A stretch of DNA of 17,766 bases from Candidatus Woesearchaeota archaeon (GTDB lineage Archaea; Nanobdellota; Nanobdellia; Woesearchaeales; DSVV01). Positions 14,242 through 17,766 of this stretch are shown here, one piece after another; the first letter of the stretch is position 1, and each line of letters begins with the position of its first letter. The position numbers and the translations under genes are program-made. The notes beneath the pieces were generated by a model. That model did not search any database, was not told where the DNA came from, and saw only the letters and a list, made by a program, of their open reading frames with translations. The stretch covers positions 1-17,766 of the forward strand of contig JACQSP010000087.1 of assembly GCA_016205905.1 (NCBI GenBank), written 5' to 3'.

Positions 14242-15252
14242 ATGAAGAAGGTAATTTCAAACAAGAGATGTGTTATCTCAAAAAAAGTTAGCATTATTTT
14301 ATTATTAACAGTAATTTTAGTAATTTTCTCCTCATGCAGTTCTAACAAAACAGACATAGTTGAAACAAACATAGTTAAATTTGGGGTTATATCAGATATT
14401 CATGGCGACATAATAAATTTGAACTTTTTTGTCAATGAATTCAAAAAAGAAAATGTTGACGCTATTCTTATTCTCGGCGACACAAATACTATGTTTGATA
14501 ATGTCGGTGGAAACAGCGATTATGAAGAGATGTATATTGTGTTTAAAACAATTCTTGCAGATTTCAAGAAGCCTGTATTTGTTATTCCTGGCAATCATGA
14601 GCCAAAAGAAGAGTATCTGACGTTAAAAGGAAATCTTGAGAAAGAATTCCCAAGCCAACAATTCCTTCTTTTTGACGATACTCAGCGCGTTATAACCTTT
14701 AAGAATGTTATGCTTATCTCTGTTTCGGGATATCACTTAAAGGAATATATGCATCCTCTTGGCGGGTTTTTGTTCAATGAATCTTTTTTTGATGAAATTC
14801 AGACAGAGATGGATGTGTATGAAGCTGTAAAAGAGTTTGATGAGAATAAAGAAAATAAAATAAAAGATAAACTTCTAATCGCTCATGGCCCTCCAAAAGG
14901 CAAAAATAAGGATAGTATTGACGCTGTTTTTTCAGGAGAAAATGTCGGCAATGAACTCATTAATGATTTTATGGTAAAGAATAATATCAAGTTTGGCGCA
15001 TTTGGCCACATACATGAAGCAGGAATGAAAGGTGTTGACGAGAATGACAAATTAGTTGAAGAAAATATTAGGTCTGATTCTCTTTTTCTCAATCCTGGCT
15101 CTGCAACAAAATGGAAGATGAATTCTTATAAAAATTCTGATGAAAATATCAATATTGGAAAAGAAAGCAAAGGAAGCGCAGGTATTCTTGAGATAGAAAT
15201 AGGAAAAGATAAAGAAGGCAAAGCAAGATATAGAATTATAACTGCTAAGTAA
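14242..15252 (+). CDS. Lipoprotein-like calcineurin-type metallophosphoesterase
   Basis: This 336-residue protein begins with a basic N-terminus and a hydrophobic segment (about 14-31) ending in FSSC, a lipobox-like site with C32, followed by SSNKTD. It is therefore probably exported and lipid-anchored, or at least held by one membrane helix. The catalytic domain has the full metallophosphatase set: SDIHGD (D52, H54), LGD (D80), GNHE (N118, H119), AHGP (H215) and GHIHE (H256, H258), with a closing NPGSATKW. This resembles the YfcE/MJ0936-like fold with both metals expected, but the substrate is unknown. The C-terminal 50 residues are Lys/Glu/Asn-rich. No good ribosome-binding site is near the ATG; GAGGAG at 14213-14218 is too far away. 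It follows the HEPN gene by 94 bp, and its promoter is unclear. Confidence 0.85.
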   Translation: MKKVISNKRCVISKKVSIILLLTVILVIFSSCSSNKTDIVETNIVKFGVISDIHGDIINLNFFVNEFKKENVDAILILGDTNTMFDNVGGNSDYEEMYIVFKTILADFKKPVFVIPGNHEPKEEYLTLKGNLEKEFPSQQFLLFDDTQRVITFKNVMLISVSGYHLKEYMHPLGGFLFNESFFDEIQTEMDVYEAVKEFDENKENKIKDKLLIAHGPPKGKNKDSIDAVFSGENVGNELINDFMVKNNIKFGAFGHIHEAGMKGVDENDKLVEENIRSDSLFLNPGSATKWKMNSYKNSDENINIGKESKGSAGILEIEIGKDKEGKARYRIITAK

Positions 15253-15301
15253 AATTAATTGTTTAGACAATCGAACTAAATAATCTTTTTTCTTTTAGTT
15301 C

Positions 15302-15421
15302 CTGGGCGCAGCCACACGTCTCATGATTATTATTTTGTTTAAGTTTTATTTCATCAATTTATAATATCGCGCTTAAAAAAACGTAAAAAACTTTTCATGA
15401 GACGGTGGACTGCGTCCCTAG
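15302..15421. repeat. 120-bp imperfect inverted repeat, element D
   Basis: Arms 15302-15326 and 15395-15421 pair: CGTCTCATGA (15317-15326) with TCATGAGACG (15395-15404) is perfect, and the outer parts (GGGCGCAG with CTGCGTCCC) match with small gaps. The AT-rich spacer is about 68 bp. The arms are markedly more GC-rich than the surroundings and are not made of short words, so this is a different kind of repeat from elements A-C. It could be a small non-autonomous element or a structured RNA. Confidence 0.6.
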
Positions 15422-15425
15422 TTAC

Positions 15426-15497
15426 GTGCTGAGAGCGGAAGAAACATTATTGGAAGCGAAAAAAGATATTAAGAAAGTAAACTTAAGAAAAAAATAA
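15426..15497 (+). other. Possible 23-codon peptide or gene remnant
   Basis: A frame from GTG 15426 to TAA 15497 reads VLRAEETLLEAKKDIKKVNL and three more basic residues, an amphipathic highly charged helix that looks coding in character. The open frame continues upstream into the right arm of element D as far as a stop at 15384. There is no ribosome-binding site or clear promoter, so it may be the tail of a degraded gene or chance. Confidence 0.2.
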
Positions 15498-15502
15498 TAA
15501 AA

Positions 15503-15631
15503 TGGCCCCGTCGTGATTCGAACACGAGACCTCACGATTATCAGTCGTGCGCTCCAAGTGCCTAAAGTTTTTATAATACAATCAACAATTTCTTATTGAT
15601 AATCAACTTCTCCAGGCTGAGCTACGGGGCC
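15503..15631 (-). tRNA. tRNA-Ile(GAT) with a D-loop intron
   Basis: The minus strand folds into a full cloverleaf: acceptor GGCCCCG/CGGGGCC, D stem GCTC/GAGC, anticodon stem CACGA/TCGTG with loop CTGATAA (anticodon GAT at 15540-15542), variable AGGTC and T arm TCGTG-TTCGAAT-CACGA, with discriminator A. CCA is not encoded. An intron of 54 nt (15558-15611) splits the D loop between G19 and the next base. Removing it leaves 75 nt with a D loop AGCCTGGTTG. The splice site shows a bulge-helix-bulge: central helix GCCT/AGGC, bulges GGA and ACT, and an inner helix GAAGTT/AACTTT. It lies 30 bp downstream of tRNA-Asn and is probably co-transcribed. Confidence 0.93.
15558..15611 (-). other. Intron of tRNA-Ile (position 19/20)
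   Basis: 54 nt beginning AGAAGTTG and ending TTAGGCAC on the minus strand. The boundaries follow the rule of cutting after the second base of each 3-nt bulge (GG|A and AC|T). The non-canonical D-loop position calls for a splicing endonuclease of broad specificity. Confidence 0.85.
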
Positions 15632-15675
15632 GAAATTAAATTGAATAAACTAAAAAACAAACGCCTCCACCCAGA

Positions 15676-15722
15676 CATTCATAAAAACTACGTTTTTCTG
15701 AGGATTAAAACACAGTTTTAAT
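15676..15722 (-). other. Second intron of tRNA-Asn (T loop, position 59/60)
   Basis: 47 nt. The bulge-helix-bulge is textbook: exon stem CCCAG/CTGGG, central helix TTCA/TGAA, and bulges AAA and TGT cut as AA|A and TG|T. The intron itself can form two perfect hairpins, TTAAAAC-TGT-GTTTTAA and AAAAAC-GTA-GTTTTT. Its first and last parts can instead pair as the inner helix (TTAAAAC with GTTTTTA, one mismatch). Confidence 0.87.
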
Positions 15723-15744
15723 TTTGAACTGGGGACCTCGCGGT

Positions 15745-15794
15745 TTCTTATCGCAAGTTAAATAATGCGTTATTACATTATTAATAATTGCGAA
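15745..15794 (-). other. First intron of tRNA-Asn (canonical position 37/38)
   Basis: 50 nt between A37 (15795) and A38 (15744). The inner helix TCGCAA/TTGCGA is clear. The central helix between CTGT and TAAG has only two good pairs, so the bulge-helix-bulge is relaxed and the exact boundary is less certain than for the other two introns. Confidence 0.75.
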
Positions 15795-15911
15795 TAACAG
15801 CCGCGCGCTCTAACCGCTAAGCTATGGAGGCAATTAGCTTGTTTTTATCAGCTTGTTTCTAGACTCACTTTTTTAATGAGTTTTTAGCCTTCTTTTTTAG
15901 GGTAAAATAGG

Positions 15912-15922
15912 TATTTATAAAG
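15912..15922 (-). promoter_or_regulatory. TATA box of the tRNA-Asn/tRNA-Ile unit
   Basis: Minus strand CTTTATAAATA. A start about 26 bp downstream (near 15891) would leave a 60-nt leader before tRNA-Asn. That leader holds a small ACTCA/TGAGT stem (15863-15881) and two copies of AGCTTGTTT (15836-15844 and 15850-15858, plus-strand reading). Confidence 0.55.
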
Positions 15923-15989
15923 ATTTTGTTTAAAAACTTAGAACAATAGAAGACATTCGAATAACTTAAACATCTATACCTTAATTATT

Positions 15990-17606
15990 TCAAACAACTT
16001 CCCCAATAACACTTCTCAGCATATATCCCTTAACTTTAAGATTATAAAACCTGCCTAATTCAATCCTTCCCTTGACTCCAATAATCAAAGGATATGTGCC
16101 AATCTGCCTCAAAAAAGTAGTTTTACCGTCGTAAATCTCTGCAATGCAGTCTTTTAGCACAGTGCCGACAGGCAGTAATCTTTGCAGCATTTGGTTGTCA
16201 ATATCCTGTCTTATCTCATTTCTCCATTTCCAGTAATATTTCTTGTTTTTTCTCAGAAATTTGTTGCCGCATTCCTTGTAAAGCTGTGTTCCAGGAAATA
16301 TTGCCACCTGCCTTATATTTATTCTGCGCAGAAGCAGATTTTTTGCAAGGATTTCTTTCAAATACTGCATATTCGCTGCATGCGTCTTTTTGCTTTCATC
16401 TTTCAGTCCAAACAGCAGATTAATTCCTGGCAAGAAACTTTGCATTCCATTCTTTCCTCTCTCACTGCCAAATTTATTGATAATTTCAACTGCTCGCATT
16501 GTTATTGCAGGCGCTGAATTAAGATTGTTTGACTTGACAACATCTTCATCAAAAGTCTCTGCGCCGAGTGCAGCGACATTTCCAGATGTACAGTATTTCA
16601 CGACGAGCTTTACTTTTTCCTCTGTGACATTTACAGGATCAACATTGTCAATATGCAGAACTTCTATCTTACAATCTTTTGTTTTACATTCTTCTATTTT
16701 ATATCCTTTTGTTTTGCATTCTTCTAAGTTACATTCTTTTGTTTTGCACTCTTTTGTTTCACGTACTTTTGTCTCACACTCTTTTGTTTCGCACTCCCCT
16801 CTTATCCTGCTCAGCATTTCTTCAATTTCTTTGGTTTTCCATGAAAAGAAATCGCTTTGTTTGCCTAATCTGAAATACTTAATGCCTTGTTTGTTGAGCG
16901 CTTTTACCTCGTTTACAATATCGTTTAAGTTTCTGAATTCAAGGCGGTGCTTTAACGGCTCTGTGCAGAAACTGCATCCAACTGCCTTTTTGCAGCCTCT
17001 TGAAGTTTCAATCTCTGCGATGATGTAGCTCCAGTTAATCTGTTTAATAATTTCTGCGCCGAGGACAGCATATTCTGCAATTTCGCTGTATGTTTCAACA
17101 ATATTTGGTTTAACTTCGTCAAAAATACAAGTATCCTGCCTTTCAACAAATTTTCCGCCTTCTAATCTGGTGCCGAACTCTGTCGCAGCAGGGCCTGTCA
17201 GCCTCGTTTTTGCAGTTATGCCTGCTTTTTTGTTTAAATCATTGAATAATGTGCTTAATTCCCTCAAAGTTCCAGGTTCGGCAGTTAAATATTTGCCGGG
17301 AACATGAACCCCAAGGACAACGTATATCTCGTCGGTGTTTTCAAGAATTGTTCTGATGTCTGGAGAATTTTTTGTTAAATTAAGTATCCTTATATTTGTT
17401 TTTTCATTCTCTTTTGTTTCTGGCTTTTTGTTGTGATAATGCACAAAAAGGCGCAGGTCATCAATAGTTAAATAATAAACTGGCATTTCCTGGCCAAACT
17501 TTTTCTTCAAATAGCCGTATAAATATCTTGGATATGTTCCTAAATAAGGTGGCACGCCTAAACCTGCGGGTTCATCAGTGTAACAGTCTAAAATAATTTT
17601 GTGCAT
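15990..17606 (-). CDS. Radical SAM protein of the COG1031 type, without C-terminal HhH
   Basis: The 538-residue protein starts DCYTDEPAGLGVPPYLGTYP, which I recognise from the archaeal COG1031 radical SAM family. The [4Fe-4S] cysteines are C205, C211 and C214 (CKKAVGCSFC, spacing CX5CX2C as in that family, not CX3CX2C). The SAM barrel continues through GIKYFRLGKQSD, LHIDNVDP and INLLFGL. A TRAM-like stretch follows (GTVLKDCIAEIYDG, RQIGTYPLIIGVKG). Family members as I remember them continue into a helix-hairpin-helix DNA-binding domain, but here the protein stops at RSVIGEVV, and no HhH frame follows downstream. Residues about 271-314 form a C-K-T-K-E repeat insert. The function of the family is not established; RNA or tRNA modification is a guess. 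A TATA box 25 bp upstream supports the ATG at 17606. Confidence 0.85.
   Translation of the reverse strand: MHKIILDCYTDEPAGLGVPPYLGTYPRYLYGYLKKKFGQEMPVYYLTIDDLRLFVHYHNKKPETKENEKTNIRILNLTKNSPDIRTILENTDEIYVVLGVHVPGKYLTAEPGTLRELSTLFNDLNKKAGITAKTRLTGPAATEFGTRLEGGKFVERQDTCIFDEVKPNIVETYSEIAEYAVLGAEIIKQINWSYIIAEIETSRGCKKAVGCSFCTEPLKHRLEFRNLNDIVNEVKALNKQGIKYFRLGKQSDFFSWKTKEIEEMLSRIRGECETKECETKVRETKECKTKECNLEECKTKGYKIEECKTKDCKIEVLHIDNVDPVNVTEEKVKLVVKYCTSGNVAALGAETFDEDVVKSNNLNSAPAITMRAVEIINKFGSERGKNGMQSFLPGINLLFGLKDESKKTHAANMQYLKEILAKNLLLRRINIRQVAIFPGTQLYKECGNKFLRKNKKYYWKWRNEIRQDIDNQMLQRLLPVGTVLKDCIAEIYDGKTTFLRQIGTYPLIIGVKGRIELGRFYNLKVKGYMLRSVIGEVV
16665..16796 (-). repeat. 15-nt tandem repeat in the radical SAM gene (CKTKE units)
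   Basis: About nine degenerate 15-nt units (plus strand TTCTTTTGTTTTGCA-like) encode ECETK, ECKTK, ECNLE, ECKTK, DCKIE and similar pentapeptides. Each unit places a Cys between Lys and Glu residues. The insert lies between the helix after SDFFSWKTKEIEEMLSRI and the strand LHIDNVDP, so it should extend as a surface loop. Confidence 0.75.
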
Positions 17607-17625
17607 ACACTCAAGAAATACTGAA

Positions 17626-17635
17626 GATTTAAATT
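17626..17635 (-). promoter_or_regulatory. TATA box of the radical SAM gene
   Basis: AATTTAAATC on the minus strand, centred about 25 bp before the ATG at 17606, which implies a leaderless mRNA. Confidence 0.55.
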
Positions 17636-17716
17636 ACTTCCGATAGAATACCATACTTTTTCGCATTCGTTTCGTTCCTGGCATGTCCAACACGTTCACG
17701 AATAAAAGTAAGATGG

Positions 17717-17766
17717 TTTGAAAGTTAGAAAGCTTGACAGCTTGAAAATACGACTCATATGGCGCA
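17717..17766. repeat. Left part of a possible fourth word-array element, cut by the window edge
   Basis: Four consecutive 8-nt words, TTTGAAAG, TTAGAAAG, CTTGACAG and CTTGAAAA (17717-17748), run straight into TACGAC (17749-17754). Element A has the same layout, words followed by TACGAC, and element C has words followed by TACGAT. The complementary right arm would lie beyond the window. The remaining upstream sequence, 17636-17716, shows no gene. Confidence 0.4.

Larger units (their letters stand above)
15662..15831 (-). tRNA. tRNA-Asn(GTT) with two introns
   Basis: The minus strand gives acceptor GCCTCCA/TGGAGGC, D stem GCTT/GAGC with loop AGCGGTTA, anticodon stem CGCGG/CCGCG with anticodon GTT (15798-15796), variable AGGTC and T stem CCCAG/CTGGG, with discriminator G and no encoded CCA. 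The 170-nt gene needs two deletions to fold: a 50-nt intron after A37 (15745-15794) and a 47-nt intron in the T loop between A59 and T60 (15676-15722). The result is a standard 73-nt tRNA with T loop TTCAAAT. A TATA box at 15912-15922 would give a leader of about 60 nt. Confidence 0.93.

Noticed and set aside
16390..17028. Plus-strand ORF of 212 codons opposite the radical SAM gene
   Set aside because: It is the antisense of conserved coding sequence and of the CKTKE repeat. It has Ser/Phe-rich shadow composition and no start signals.

Overview
The window is AT-rich archaeal DNA. The evidence is the intron-bearing tRNA genes with bulge-helix-bulge splice sites, a Hel308-type Ski2 helicase, a COG1031-type radical SAM protein, archaeal TATA boxes about 26 bp ahead of leaderless start codons, T-rich terminators and GAGGTG-type Shine-Dalgarno sites. 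Gene content and base composition fit a small-genome DPANN lineage such as Woesearchaeota. That placement is inference, because no rRNA or phylogenetic marker was compared.

Layout, left to right. Positions 1-85 hold two tandem hairpins over the end of a nucleoside phosphorylase gene (minus). After an inverted-repeat element comes ileS (minus), which carries three low-complexity insertions. From 5132 to 9406 lies a divergent signalling cluster. The minus arm encodes a GHKL ATPase, a STAS-like DUF4325 protein and a HEAT-like protein. The plus arm encodes two unrecognised proteins and a single-domain CheY-like receiver. The 483-bp gap between the arms holds a large inverted repeat, a cluster of CCCGG sites and TTATAAC repeats. 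Next come a PRPP synthetase (plus) with a long hairpin upstream, and a convergent Hel308-like helicase that lacks the whole first RecA domain. An MNT-HEPN pair and a lipoprotein-like metallophosphoesterase (both plus) follow. Then come tRNA-Ile(GAT) with a D-loop intron and tRNA-Asn(GTT) with two introns (both minus), and a radical SAM gene (minus) without its usual C-terminal HhH domain.

How the genes may work together. The nucleoside phosphorylase and PRPP synthetase belong to nucleotide salvage and supply. The central cluster looks like a partner switch (GHKL kinase plus STAS-like partner) placed back to back with a receiver operon whose two other products I cannot identify. It is the best candidate here for an undescribed system. 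The MNT-HEPN pair looks like an autoregulated toxin-antitoxin module.

The most unusual non-coding feature is a family of intergenic elements at about 1132-1294, 7202-7403 and 9583-9749, with a possible fourth cut off at 17717-17766. Each arm is a run of degenerate 6-8 nt words. The words differ between elements (GTTGTCAG, GTCGTWN, GGTAAGA, CTTGAAAG), but the arms converge on a similar TACGAY-like core and the whole can fold into a long hairpin.
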